A stretch of 64,000 nt of DNA from Valencia hispanica. Lineage: Eukaryota; Chordata; Actinopteri; Cyprinodontiformes; Valenciidae. Each line of letters begins with the position of its first letter. The stretch's first letter is position 1. This document shows, piece by piece, positions 1 to 52,568 of this stretch. Position numbers and translations under genes: made by a program. Location of the stretch: positions 23,935,500 to 23,999,499 of the forward strand of contig OY747710.1 in the NCBI GenBank assembly GCA_963556495.2. The letters run 5' to 3'. The notes beneath the pieces were generated by a model. The model made no database searches. It saw only the letters and a program-made list of their open reading frames with translations, and was not told the DNA's origin.

Positions 1-206
<206 letters not shown>

Positions 207-328
207 AAGAGACCAGAGCATTGACAGACAGATTCAGAAATATAAAAATTTCCCAATATTCTTATGTTGTCATGCCTTGAGGAAAGGACCCAAATGCAGA
301 GCAGCGTTTAGAGCTGGACAGGCTCATA

Positions 329-1933
329 CAGTGGCTTGCAAAAGTATTCGGCCCCCTTGAACTTTTCCACATTTTGTCACATTACAGCCACAAACATGAA
401 TCAATTTTATTGGAATTCCACGTGAAAGACCAATACAATGTGGTGTACACGTGAGAAGTGGAACGGAAATCATACATGATTCCAAACATTTTTTACAAAT
501 AAATAACTGAAAAGTGGGGTGTGCGTAATTATTCAGCCTCCTGAGTCAATACTTTGTAGAACCACCTTTTGCTGCAATTCCAGCTGCCAGTCTTTTAGGG
601 TATGTCTCTACCAGCTTTGCACATCTAGAGACTGAAATTCTCGCCCATTCTTCTTTGCAAAACAGCTCCAGCTCAGTCAGATTAGATGGACAGCGTTTGT
701 GAACAGCAGTTTTCAGATCTTGCCACAGATTCTCGATTTGATTTAGATCTGGACTTTGACTGGGCCATTCTAACACATGGATATGTTTTGTTTTAAACCA
801 TTCCATTGTTGCCCTGGCTTTATGTTTAGGGTCGTTGTCCTGCTGGAAGGTGAACCTCCGCCCCAGTCTCAAGTCTTTTGCAGACTCCAAGAGGTTTTCT
901 TCCAAGATTGCCCTGTATTTGGCTCCATCCATCTTCCCATCAACTCTGAACAGCTTCCCTGTCCCTGCTGAAGAGAAGCACCCCCAGAGCATGATGCTGC
1001 CACCACCATATTTGACAGTGGGGATGGTGTGTTCAGAGTGATGTGCAGTGTTAGTTTTCCGCCACACGTAGCGTTTAGCATTTTGGCCAAAAAGTTCCAT
1101 TTTGGTCTCATCTGACCAGAGCACCTTCTTCCACATGTTTGCTGTGTCCCCCACATGGCTTGTGGCAAACTGCAAACGGGACTTCTTATGGTTTTCTTTT
1201 AACAATGGCTTTCTTCTTGCCATTCTTCCATAAAGGCCAACTTTATGCAGTGCACGACTAATAGTTGTCCTATGGACAGATTCCCCCACCTGAGCTGTAA
1301 ATCTATGCAGCTCCTCCAGAGTCACCATGGGCCTCTTGGCTGCATTTCTGATCAGCGCTCTCCTTGTTCGGCCTGTGAGTTTAGGTGGACGGCCTTGTCT
1401 TGGTAGGTTTACAGTTGTGCCATACTCCTTCCATTTCTGAATGATCGCTTGAACAGCGCTCCGTGGGATGTTCAAGGCTTGGGAAATCTTTTTGTAGCCT
1501 AAGCCTGCTTTAAATTTCTCAATAACTTTATCCCTGACCTGTCTGGTGTGTTCTTTGGACTTCATGGTGTTGTTGCTCCCAACATTCTCTTAGACAACCT
1601 CTGAGGCCGTCACAGGGCAGCTGTATTTGTACTGACATTAGATTACACACAGTTGCACTCTATTTAATCATTAGCGCTCATCAGGCAATGTCTATGGGCA
1701 ACTGACTGCACTCAGACCAAAGGGGGCTGAATAATTACGCACACCCCACTTTTCAGTTATTTATTTGTAAAAAATGTTTGGAATCATGTATGATTTTCGT
1801 TCCACTTCTCACGTGTACACCACTTTGTATTGGTCTTTCACGTGGAATTCCAATAAAATGTATTCATGTTTGTGGCTGTAATGTGACAAAATGTGGAAAA
1901 GTTCAAGGGGGCCGAATACTTTATATACCACTG
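329..1933 (-). mobile_element. Tc1/mariner-type DNA transposon, structurally complete
   Basis: Inverted repeats of about 210 bp lie at 329-540 and 1722-1933. By eye they differ at only a handful of positions, mostly at the outermost bases. TA dinucleotides flank the element (327-328 and 1934-1935), as expected for Tc1/mariner insertion. Related short blocks near the outer and inner ends of each arm recall the IR/DR layout of Sleeping Beauty-type elements. The single transposase ORF reads on the minus strand. The element sits in the chrnb2 intron and is in the same orientation as that gene. Confidence 0.95.
546..1565 (-). CDS. Tc1-like transposase, full length and open (339 aa)
   Basis: This is a cut-and-paste transposase. 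It would bind the terminal inverted repeats of its own element in the nucleus and move it into TA targets. Residues 1-110 form the paired-like helix-turn-helix DNA-binding region, with a GRPPKL AT-hook-type motif at 58-63. The catalytic DDE triad is visible as D152 (in LWSDETK), D243 (in QQDNDPKH) and E278 (in PDLNQIENLW), and the spacing between the last two is the D34E of the Tc1 family. The length of 339 aa is close to the usual 340 or so, and there is no internal stop or frameshift. The start ATG at 1565 lies inside the element next to its right inverted repeat. Activity cannot be judged from sequence alone. Confidence 0.95.
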   Translation of the reverse strand: MKSKEHTRQVRDKVIEKFKAGLGYKKISQALNIPRSAVQAIIQKWKEYGTTVNLPRQGRPPKLTGRTRRALIRNAAKRPMVTLEELHRFTAQVGESVHRTTISRALHKVGLYGRMARRKPLLKENHKKSRLQFATSHVGDTANMWKKVLWSDETKMELFGQNAKRYVWRKTNTAHHSEHTIPTVKYGGGSIMLWGCFSSAGTGKLFRVDGKMDGAKYRAILEENLLESAKDLRLGRRFTFQQDNDPKHKARATMEWFKTKHIHVLEWPSQSPDLNQIENLWQDLKTAVHKRCPSNLTELELFCKEEWARISVSRCAKLVETYPKRLAAGIAAKGGSTKY

Positions 1934-1935
1934 TA

Positions 1936-2461
1936 TATATTAATTACGTCCCAACCAAGACTTGTGGAAGACGAAGATGACGACGAGGAAACGACGACGC
2001 ACCAGCAACAACATGAGGGCACAGGGGAACATGTATACACAGGGAGGTAATCAGGGCAAGACAAGAAACAGCTGACAACAATCAGTGGGAGACGGAGTGA
2101 TGCAGACAGGGAGCAGTCACACCATGACATATTTTTTTCCCATACCTTCTACTTTCATGCTACACCCAGACCAGGAAAATACTATAATTAAGTTTGACTT
2201 TCAAAGACTATTTAAGAACTTGCAACGTGACAACTTGACAAGATCTGGGGACCTTTACACTGAACAGAAAGTGACTCTGTTCTTTTCTTTGACTTTTTTT
2301 CCTTCTCTTTCCTTACTTCTATTGTGTTTCTTCACACTAAAGTCCTCGTTGGATTTATTTGCTAGCTTTAAGCAGGGGATCATCAGGGGACATCCAGCTC
2401 AACAGCCTTTGGCAAAAGCCAGAGGAGGTGTTTGACCTTTCTAAAATGCAAATCTGAAATT
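1936..2461. other. Unassigned spacer between two Tc1 elements
   Basis: No gene was recognised. Together with 207-326, this sequence may belong to an older repeat into which the Tc1 element inserted. A tgtcatg block at 268-274 has a reverse-complement counterpart near 2125-2131, but the similarity is too short to define element ends. Confidence 0.4.
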
Positions 2462-2800
2462 GTAATTGCAAAAGTATTCATAACTTTTGAACATTTTTAC
2501 ATTTTGTCACATTACAACACACACTAGACTACAGTTGGACTTTATGTAATAGACCAACCCAGAGAGCAGTATTGTGAGGTTCCCAAAGTAAATTATACAA
2601 AAAAATAATATCAAAAGAAAAATTTGAAAAGTCGATTATGATTTTGACTAAGTCATACTTTGTATTACCCTTTATGAATCAGTACTTTGTAGAACCTTTT
2701 GCTACAGTCACAGCTGCAAGTGTTTTTTGGATTTATGTCTACCAGCTTTGCTCATGTAGAGAGGTTTCACCCTGAATTGTAGGTCTTCAAAAAACTCAAT
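2462..2800 (-). mobile_element. Degenerate Tc1-like fragment
   Basis: Bases 2462-2520 resemble a Tc1 terminal repeat (gcaaaagtattcataac, then cattttgtcacattaca). Bases 2670-2790 match the 3' end of a transposase read on the minus strand, as at 540-640 of the intact copy. The rest of the coding region is missing. A possible opposite terminus is near 3139-3188 (gggagccactgta), but this is uncertain. Confidence 0.7.
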
Positions 2801-3189
2801 AGGCTGTGTTTTTAAGCAGTTTATCTATATTTTTTATTCAATATCAGCATATAATTCCTCCAACAGAATGACACAAATCCTACAATGGTTGTTAAAAGCC
2901 ACTTAATATCAGTTAGCTGCTAAATATGCATTTCAATTTTGAAGTGTATGACATTTCTCTGTTTGTGTTCCATTAATATGGGAAGGACTCACTCAACTAG
3001 CATCCCTCTACAAAAGATGCTTTTGTTTCTCTCGTAAGACTGAGACAAAAATAGAAATAGAGACAAAATATCGATTATTTAACTTTTATATCAAAACCGT
3101 CCTATTTTTAACATTTTATGAAATATATTTATGTTGTTCAAATTAGTAAAGGTTTCAGGGGCAAGAAGGCTTTTGGGAGCCACTGTATC

Positions 3190-4495
3190 TACAATCCTGT
3201 TAGGGAATGTGTTTTACTATCGACTCTTCTGGGGTAGAGTGTTGCTTTGTTGTGGTGTATAATTTGCAAAAATGGTCAATAAACATATTGGGTAAAAAAA
3301 CACAGTAAGCAGAATCAAGCTTTCTGTTGTCCTCTGTCTATTCATCCCCCTTCCTGCAGTCAGGCGGGGGGTTAATGGAGGTGAGTGGTTAATGTGCATT
3401 GAGACTCTTTCTGGCACACAGCTCTGATGAGGTCTGACATGAGTCAAGAAGGAGGAGAGGAAGGTAAGAGACCCGGGAGATGGAGGACACAGAGCGGGTG
3501 CTGCCATTTGAACCCTGTGATGATAACTTGAAGAGGAGAACAGAGGAGGAAGAAAAATAGAAGGGGGGAGGGGACGCCGAAAAGCTACACACTGTGCTAA
3601 GAGGGGAGAGATTTTAACTCAATCTACATGACTACAGTAAGGAAACAATGTTTGTGATGAATGAAATCGAACGGATTGTAAACTCATGTTTCCAGGTTAA
3701 AGTAAAAAACTGCACCCCTACTCCTCCATCTCAGGGCCTCAGCTTATTTCCACTTCTTTATGCACACGTCATGCAGCTGCTATAATTACATACTGAGGTG
3801 GATAGTCACTGGGCTATGGCTGCATCATGAGATCTGTCTGCTCTGCTGCTGGTCTGTGTCACCAATCCCTTGAATTTTCAGAAAGCAGAGTTAAATGGCA
3901 GAGCTGTGCAGCTACATAACATGATATAGCACTCATCTGAGCTGCTCGGGAAACAATAATGGCTAGTAATGTCTTGGGATAAAAGACAATGACTCACTGC
4001 CAAGCCGATCCACATGCAGACACGAGGAGTTAAATAGCATATAGGAGTTAAAGTAACACGCAGGCGTGCTGACAGCACTGGCAAAGACTGCCATCACAGG
4101 CCTTGTGTTGGCAAAGCAGTTAGCTGGAGGAAATTTACGTGGCACAGATAATAAGTTTATCAGAAAAACAGCTTACTCAGGAGGCAAGAAAGACAGTAAA
4201 GTTACAGGTTCTTAAAGCTGAAAATAATCCTGAGATGAAAGTCAGCATGTAAAGACTTACCTTTTACTTTTATTCATTTGAACAAAAGATTAAATGAAAT
4301 ATTTACAGTAACTTTAGTAGCTTCTCATACAGGTATTGATTTAATCTTTATGAATATTATTTAGCAGATTAGGATCATGCTGTTCCTTTTTTATATAAAA
4401 AAGTAAAAATCCCTTAGATAAGTCATGGGCCAATTCAAGATCCTCACAAAGTAAGAACCCAGAACAAAAATACCACAGTTTTGTTATATTATATT
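3190..4495. other. Intronic sequence, nothing recognised
   Basis: Open frames here are short and show no conserved motif. The sequence is mixed-composition intron between the Tc1 fragment and the hAT-like element. The missing M4 exon of chrnb2 was looked for on the minus strand here and in the rest of 1-7000, and was not seen. Confidence 0.5.
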
Positions 4496-4505
4496 AATAA
4501 TTATT

Positions 4506-5366
4506 AGGGCTGTCAAAATTAACACGTTAATGCAAGCCGATTAGTTTGTAGATTTAACGCAATTAACTTTTTTAACGCAATTAACACATGCACAGGATGA
4601 CCCATCCTGTTTATCCTATAATTCAGCTCGCGCTGCGTTCAGTGCTCCTTCCATAAACAGCTTGGCAGACCAGAACTGCATCCACAGTTCTATGTCAACA
4701 TCTCTTTCTTCACCAACACTACTGCTGCAAGATAACCACAACTAATAACAATGGGAACTGGAGTTATGTAAAAGTTTGGTTTCACACTATTTGCGCTCAA
4801 GTTGATCTGCAAATAATCCCTCAATTGTTCAAAAGAATACAATTCAAATAAAAAATGCTTTATTGATCCCAGACGGAAAATAAGTGTTGTAACACACACT
4901 ATTTAATACTTCAATGAGTTGTTGTAGATCCTGATGGCTGTGGGCAGGAAGGATCTCATGTAGCGGTCAGTGTTGGAGTGAAAATGTTGAAGCCTTTGAC
5001 TGTAAACACTCTGTTGTCATAGGATATAGTCCCATGAAGAGGATGTTCAGTACTGTCCAATATTAATAAGGAACGACCAGCTTTACATTCAGAAAATGTT
5101 AACCAGTTAGTTTGCCTTAGCAATTGGCTAAAAGATAAAAAGTTCAAAAGGGCCATGTGTAAATGTGATAGTGGAATTCAAAACAAAAGTTTCATGGATC
5201 TCTCCTATATTTCCTTGTAAAAAAGAGCAAAAGCATCTGGTTTTGTCCTTTATTTACACCAAAATTTTTAGTTTTTCAGTCATATTTAGGAATGTTGATT
5301 AATCGTGATTAATTCACAGCTACCCTGTGATTAATTTGATTAAAATGTTTAATCGTTGACAGCCCA
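4506..5366. mobile_element. Non-autonomous hAT-like element
   Basis: Terminal inverted repeats read agggctgtcaa at the left and ttgacagccca at the right. They are followed inward by ttaa-rich sub-terminal repeats typical of a common fish hAT-type element. The element is flanked by the direct repeat aataattatt (4496-4505 and 5367-5376). That is 10 bp rather than the usual 8, possibly because the target was AT-rich. No transposase frame was seen. A LINE 3' end is embedded at about 4855-4985. Confidence 0.75.
4855..4985 (-). repeat. LINE 3'-end fragment inside the hAT-like element
   Basis: The sequence contains gctttattgatcccaga and ctgtgggcaggaaggatct. Read on the minus strand, these resemble the 3' tail and the C-terminal coding end of the fish LINE also seen at 39675-39950. 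It is short and 5'-truncated. Confidence 0.55.
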
Positions 5367-6010
5367 AATAATTATTTACATTTCAAGAAAAATACATGTA
5401 TATATTTTTTTTTACCTATATCATTTATCTTTTTATGTCACACGCACAAATTGTAATGTATTGTACTGAATAATGCAGGGAAAGTTTCTTACTAAAACTC
5501 ACACATGATGCATGTGTAGCATCAGTGTGTATTAAAAATACAATTAGTTTGTCTATATAAAATATTTTATTACTCTCAGGTCTTCATAAATCTGCTAACC
5601 TCAAAGGAAAAAGTTATAAATTCAGAAAATAGGTCTATTCTCTAAATCATATTAACACTTCAGCTTAAAATTAAATAATTATATTGCATCTAGTCACTAA
5701 AAGATGTAACTGTTAAAGTGATAATAAATCACACTAATATAATGGTTAGGGAAGTCTCTCTTTCTAGGAAGACTGGAGAAGAGAAGCTAGTCAGAGCTAT
5801 TGAGAAGACGATGGAGGAAAAAACTTGGGCAATCCAGGAAGAAAGCCTGACAGTAAAGAATTGAAGCTGCATAATTGCTAAAATGGCCTAGTCAAAGCCC
5901 AAAGGAGTTTAATATAAACAGATGCTACATGTTTCCGATTTTTATTAGCTAAAAACAATACCATTTACAGTAAATTTCTTCACACTTCACAACTATGCAC
6001 CAACTGTTTT

Positions 6011-6175
6011 AGAATATAATAGAATATAATAGAATAGAATAGAATAGAATAGAATAGAATAGAATAATCCTTTATTGTCCCACAAAGGGGACATTTGACT
6101 TTAACAGCAGAATGGTGACAGATGATAGAAGCATTTAAGATCACACAAGAAAAGTATAAAAAAGTATAAAAACAG
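6011..6175 (-). repeat. (AGAAT)n tract with LINE 3' tail
   Basis: A pentanucleotide AGAAT/AGAATATAAT tract (6011-6067) is followed by cctttattgtcccacaaagggg, the minus-strand 3' end of a fish LINE. The same end recurs at 33760. The tract probably grew from the LINE tail. Confidence 0.65.
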
Positions 6176-6274
6176 AATTAAAAATAATAATAATGTACAT
6201 TAAGGACACAATTACAAAAAACAAATTTTGAATGTGCAACTTAGTAGGATAATTAAAAACAAAAAATAATTACA

Positions 6275-6422
6275 GAATGTGCATGTGAAGTGGTGCATTA
6301 AAAAGTAAAAAAGTAAAACGTATTATTTACAAGTAGTTTACAAGAAGTTAACGGAGTATAACTACTTGTAAATAATACGTTTACTTTTTTACTTTTTAAT
6401 GCACCACTACACGTGCATGTTC
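6275..6422. repeat. Long near-perfect inverted repeat (hairpin)
   Basis: The arm at about 6275-6339 is the reverse complement of about 6361-6422 with only a few mismatches, leaving a spacer of roughly 20 bp. The central block gtattatttacaagtagtt pairs perfectly. No coding capacity was seen. It could be a small palindromic MITE or a local inverted duplication. Confidence 0.85.
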
Positions 6423-7024
6423 TATAATATAAAATCACAACAACAGAAATTAATGTTTTGTGGTTGTAGCATGAAAAATGTGAAGAAGCTCAAGCATTAG
6501 CCTATGTATAATTTTGCCCCACAGAGGAAAGTGAGGTGGGAATATGATAACCTAATGTTAGTACACTAGTAAGCAAAGTTATTGGCCTCAGTCTGCAGCA
6601 GGCTGTTTTATTGACATCCATGCTATTTTTTACAGCTTACTACCAACTTTTTCTTTTTATTAGTTTGGAAACGGCAATATTTTGTATTGATTTGTGGTGC
6701 TCCTCTGGTATCCAACTTGTGAATGGTCTAACCAGACAGTTTCATGTTTTGCTGTGAGAAGTGTAGAGGAATTTGGATTTTTGACCATTCTAAACAGCTG
6801 ATTGACTGATCACTCACAGCTACAGGTGGAAAACAAAAAGGAATTTCAATGCAGAAGTCTAAAGCAACGTTTTTTCCTTGGTTAAAACTCTGTTTTAAAA
6901 AACCATGACAAAACTAGAAACTGAAGAACCCCATGCCTATCTACATTCACAAATATTATATTCATCATGACGTGGGAAAAAGTTGTTGTAAAAGTTGTGC
7001 TGACTGTGAAAATGTAATACTTAC

Positions 7025-48578
<41,554 letters not shown>

Positions 48579-48960
48579 TGTGCGCGTTATGAGCCCGGAA
48601 AGGTGTTCACCCGGATGCAGAGGCCACTCCAAGCACACCCCGCAGTGTTGCTACCCCACCTCCTCACGGCCCCGAACCTCCCCTTCACTCTCTACCTGAC
48701 ATGGTGACGTCTGACTGGGCTATCTGCTCCTCTTCTTCCTCGCCTGGTTGGGAGGGAGTAAAAAAAACACCAGAAACGTGTTCTCTGTGCAGCCAGGTGA
48801 GCTGTGCGCTGGGCTGTGGGGCGCTGCTGCTGACCGAGCTGAACGCCGCTTAGAGATGCGACGCGCAGGACAGGCGGGGGCGGGGCGCAGGGCACGATGG
48901 AGCAGGAGGGAGGGGAGGATGTACCTCAGAAGCTCCACATCAGCCAGCCATGCCAGCGTC
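48579..48960 (-). promoter_or_regulatory. Candidate chrnb2 promoter / 5' UTR, GC-rich
   Basis: This segment is much richer in G, C and CpG than its surroundings. It holds an Sp1-type box, gggggcggggc, at 48876-48886, and a half-CRE, tgacgt, at 48705-48710. No TATA box was recognised. A weak REST-like element is at 48820-48843 (see findings). The transcription start cannot be placed. Confidence 0.55.
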
Positions 48961-49274
48961 TTTCCTCACTCATCTCCATCTAATATTAAGCACTCGCAGG
49001 CACGAACAGAATGTCCAGTATCGACTTTCCAATGACCTTGTCAGACTTGATGCATCTTTCCTGTTTGTCTGTCTGCTTCAACTTTAATATCAGCCCAGGG
49101 GCAAATATCTTTTCAAATTTCATAATCAATAAATAATCTTTTTCTCCTTGGTTTGCCATGGAAAACAGGTTTGTTCCACATATACAGTATTTATATGAAT
49201 CAAGTGTGGTATAATATGTTTACATTTCGTTTGTGATTAGACTTGTTATGCCTCTATATGTGAAGTATCTTCTT

Positions 49275-50898
49275 CAAAAAAAAGAGCTCAGTCACATAAA
49301 TTCCATTGTAAGAGGATTCGGACCCCTTTTACAACCCTGAGTCAGTAATTTGTAGAACCGATCTTTGCTGCAGTTACAGCCACAAGTATTTTTGAGACAT
49401 GCCTCTATCAGCTTTGTACAACTAGAAGCCAAAATATTTACTTATTATTCTTCACAAAATAACTCAAACTGAGTCAAATTAGATGGGAAGCAGCTGTGAA
49501 GTTCAATAGCCTCACCTCTGATTCTCAGTTGCATCTTGGTCTGGACTTTTACTGGGCCATTCTAGCAACATTCCATTGTAGCTCTGGTTGTATATTTAGG
49601 CTGATTGTCTAAATTGAGGATGGACCTCCTCGTCTGTCTTAATGCTTTTGCAACTTCTAACAGTTTTTTGTTCTTGTTGTTCCATTATTGGCCCATATTT
49701 TGTTCTATCTATCTTCCCATCTGCCCCGACCAACTTCCCTGTCCTTGCTAAAAACAATATTTCCCACAACATAATGCTATCACCACCATGTTTCATAGTG
49801 GGAATGGTGTGTTTGGTGTTAGTTTGTCATCACGGATAAGATGAGGTCTTGTTTTACCACGTTTGATGTGTCCCTTTGTGGTGTGCGTCAAACTGCAAAC
49901 AGGAGTCGAGTTACCATGGGCATCTTGACAACTGAATAATGCTCCACTTAGTTGTACTTACTTACCTTCTTAGTTTAGGTTGATGCATGGGCAGATCTAC
50001 TGGGGTGGCAGAGGGTGGCAGTTGCCACCCCAAAAGAAAGCCTTGCCACACCTGCTGCCACCCCAGCCGTCAATTATGAATTCAAGAAATAGTTACGTAA
50101 AATTGGGGATTGAGAGCGTGAAGCTCCTTTTTCATGGCACATGAAAATCGCCACATTATATTCTCTTTGGTGGACCTTTAAAGCTGCTCTGCGGAGTTTG
50201 CTGAGAGTCCTACAGAGAGCGCACCATGTGGCCGTCAGAGGAACTGCAGTCAGCCAAATGCGCACTCCTGTGACATCCAGGCATTTCAGCAATCCGAGCT
50301 CTGAGACAGACAGAAGCTGTTTTTGCTGTATTTGTAGCGCTGGACAAAATTCCGCTCTTCTTGGACTTACTTAGAGTTTGTGTGAGTATGTGGGCTGGCT
50401 GGCTTAGCTTATCTAGTGGCTAACTGACAGAGAACACCGCCTCCTCGTGAACACGCATATGTGGTTACATCACGGCACGGCACGCGCTCTCACAAGCGCA
50501 CCCTGAGTTGATACCATTTACCAACCGTTGCAAAAAGTACTAGATTCAATCATATCGTCAGGACATGAAAAAACTGACTATAGATTAACATATTTTTTTA
50601 CAAAAATATTACATAATGCAGCTTTAACGAGCTTGAATAACCTGAAGCAAACAACTACATGTATGTATCTGTTATATATTTAAATACTGCTGAATGAAGA
50701 AGTGAAGCATGTCTTTTGACTGAACAAGAAAACCAAAGTTTGGTACCTTGCTATAGTAAAACATTTTTTCAACACAATGTATGGATTCTCATCTTGGTCC
50801 ATCTCAGTCTACAGATATTCACAGGAACGTTCTTATTAATTTGCCAACTTTGGTTGAAACACTGTCCCATACACTATGTAAGTACTTGAGTGCAAAAA

Positions 50899-50929
<31 letters not shown>

Positions 50930-51385
50930 TATTGTTCTAGATCCGCCACTGGTTGATGACCATGCCTGCACAGGTCAATAGTGGTCTGTGAGATGTTCAA
51001 AGCTTGGAATGTTTATTACCTAACTCTGCTTTTAAACTTCTACACTCTTCGGCCCTCTTGATGCTAAAGTTCCTTTACTAGCCTCCATTGTTTTTACAGA
51101 GCAGCTGTATTTGAACTGAGATTATCTACTTTTTTTACTCTATTTGGACTCTACCAATTAGGTGTGATCTGAATTTTACTGGATTTCATTTACGGCTACA
51201 AAATGAAATAAGATGAATATAAATTAAGTTTTCTGAATTTTCTTTTCCTAAATGTTTTGAAAATCCATGTATCCTTTTCCATCTCACCGACATGCACTAC
51301 TTTGTGCTGGTCCATTGCATTAATTCTTGATCAAGTATATTGAGTTTGTGGTGGTAAAATGACAATGTAAAAGAATGTTCATGAG
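49275..51385 (-). mobile_element. Decayed Tc1-like element upstream of chrnb2, split by a hAT-like element
   Basis: Minus-strand blocks parallel the 329-1933 element: tttgtagaaccgatctttgctgcagtta near 49350, the segment encoding KHGGDSIMLWEILFLARTG at 49796-49735, and gatgttcaaagcttgga near 50990. The right terminal part is at about 51290-51385. The insert 49986-50950 interrupts it. The transposase frames are broken. Confidence 0.8.
49986..50950. mobile_element. Non-autonomous hAT-like element
   Basis: It is flanked by a perfect 8-bp duplication, ggttgatg, at 49978-49985 and 50951-50958. The left end catgggcagatct and the right end agatccgccact are diverged inverted repeats. Sub-terminal ggtggcagttgccacccc is a short palindrome. 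A poly-A/(TA)n tract lies at 50896-50932. No transposase was recognised. Confidence 0.82.
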
Positions 51386-51845
51386 GTCTGAAGGCACTGT
51401 GGCAATTGTGATTTGTCCTGTTCCTCTTGTTAAAAGCCTTTGAAATTACCTCTACTACCCATCTTTGGTGGAGAAAATGGAAATAATAGAAGAAAGAAAT
51501 ACAGGTGTATATGCTAAAAATGAGACCTACAAGCCAGATAATAATGAAACAATGAGGTCAGCAATGAAATGTCATCAAATTTGCTGGACAGAAAAAAGCC
51601 AGCGACGACACGGGACGTCAACAGACTGTGGGAGGAAATAGGGAAGGACTTAAGGGATGAATAAACAAAGTAAAAAGCGAGTTCCGGATGGAGGAAGGAG
51701 GTAGTTGCTGTGGTGACTAAGAAAAGATCCACAAAGAAGCTGCTTGTTTCTTCTTCATATCGTCTATTTTCATCACAGACACACAGAGGAGAACCATGTA
51801 CAACTACCACATGATACACACTCGTGCACAATTATACTCATAATA

Positions 51846-51898
<53 letters not shown>

Positions 51899-52557
51899 TT
51901 AGAGGGAAAATTCGTCCACAGATTCCTCTATGCCATCTTTAAACCCTCTCTGTACAGCCTCATCCTTTCCTCCTCCCCACCTCCTCTCCGCAGTGAATGA
52001 GCTGACCTGACATTGCTCCTCCCCTGCACTGAGTGCAGCTAGTCTCCCCCTGAATTATTTAGAAGCTGGGACCCCCACAAGTGCTTGTCTTCCCCTAACA
52101 CCCACTCAGACTTCTCCTCTCTTTCCTTTTTTTTTCTTGGTCCCTTCCTGCCCTGCTGTCACTTGAGTTGCTGCGATTACTTCCTGTGACTCTGTCACAA
52201 CTGCAAAACGCAACATACAAACCTGATCATATGTCACAGACTAATTAACAGAGTAGGATAAATGAGGTAAAGGAACAGTTTTCAGAACAGTTTCTTCCTC
52301 ATTTTTTGGAGGGATTAATATTTTTTTGTTTTTCCTAATTCTAATCTTGAGGACCTTAACTGCTAAAAAATATAGCTCTTCTAAAAAACAAAGATGAAAC
52401 CGAGTCCTTTAGGCGTTTAAGTATTTAATGAACATATTTTTGTCCAAAACATGGAGGGACAGAGTTTACTCTCGCATTCCATACCAACCCCTCTGATTAA
52501 AAACCTTAAACAATATTAGTTTAATGGTAATGATGATAAAGAATGGAAAACTCGGTC
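51386..52557. other. Intergenic sequence with (CA)n at 51848-51897
   Basis: A perfect (CA)n microsatellite of about 25 units lies at 51848-51897. The remainder shows no gene or assignable repeat. Confidence 0.6.
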
Positions 52558-52568
52558 AAGTTGGTCGC

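Noticed and set aside
6965..7024. Continuation of chrnb2 exon 5 frame (SITFSQSAQ...)
   Set aside because: A good donor (gtaagt) at 7024 and loss of family similarity show this is intron read-through. It does not replace the M4 segment.
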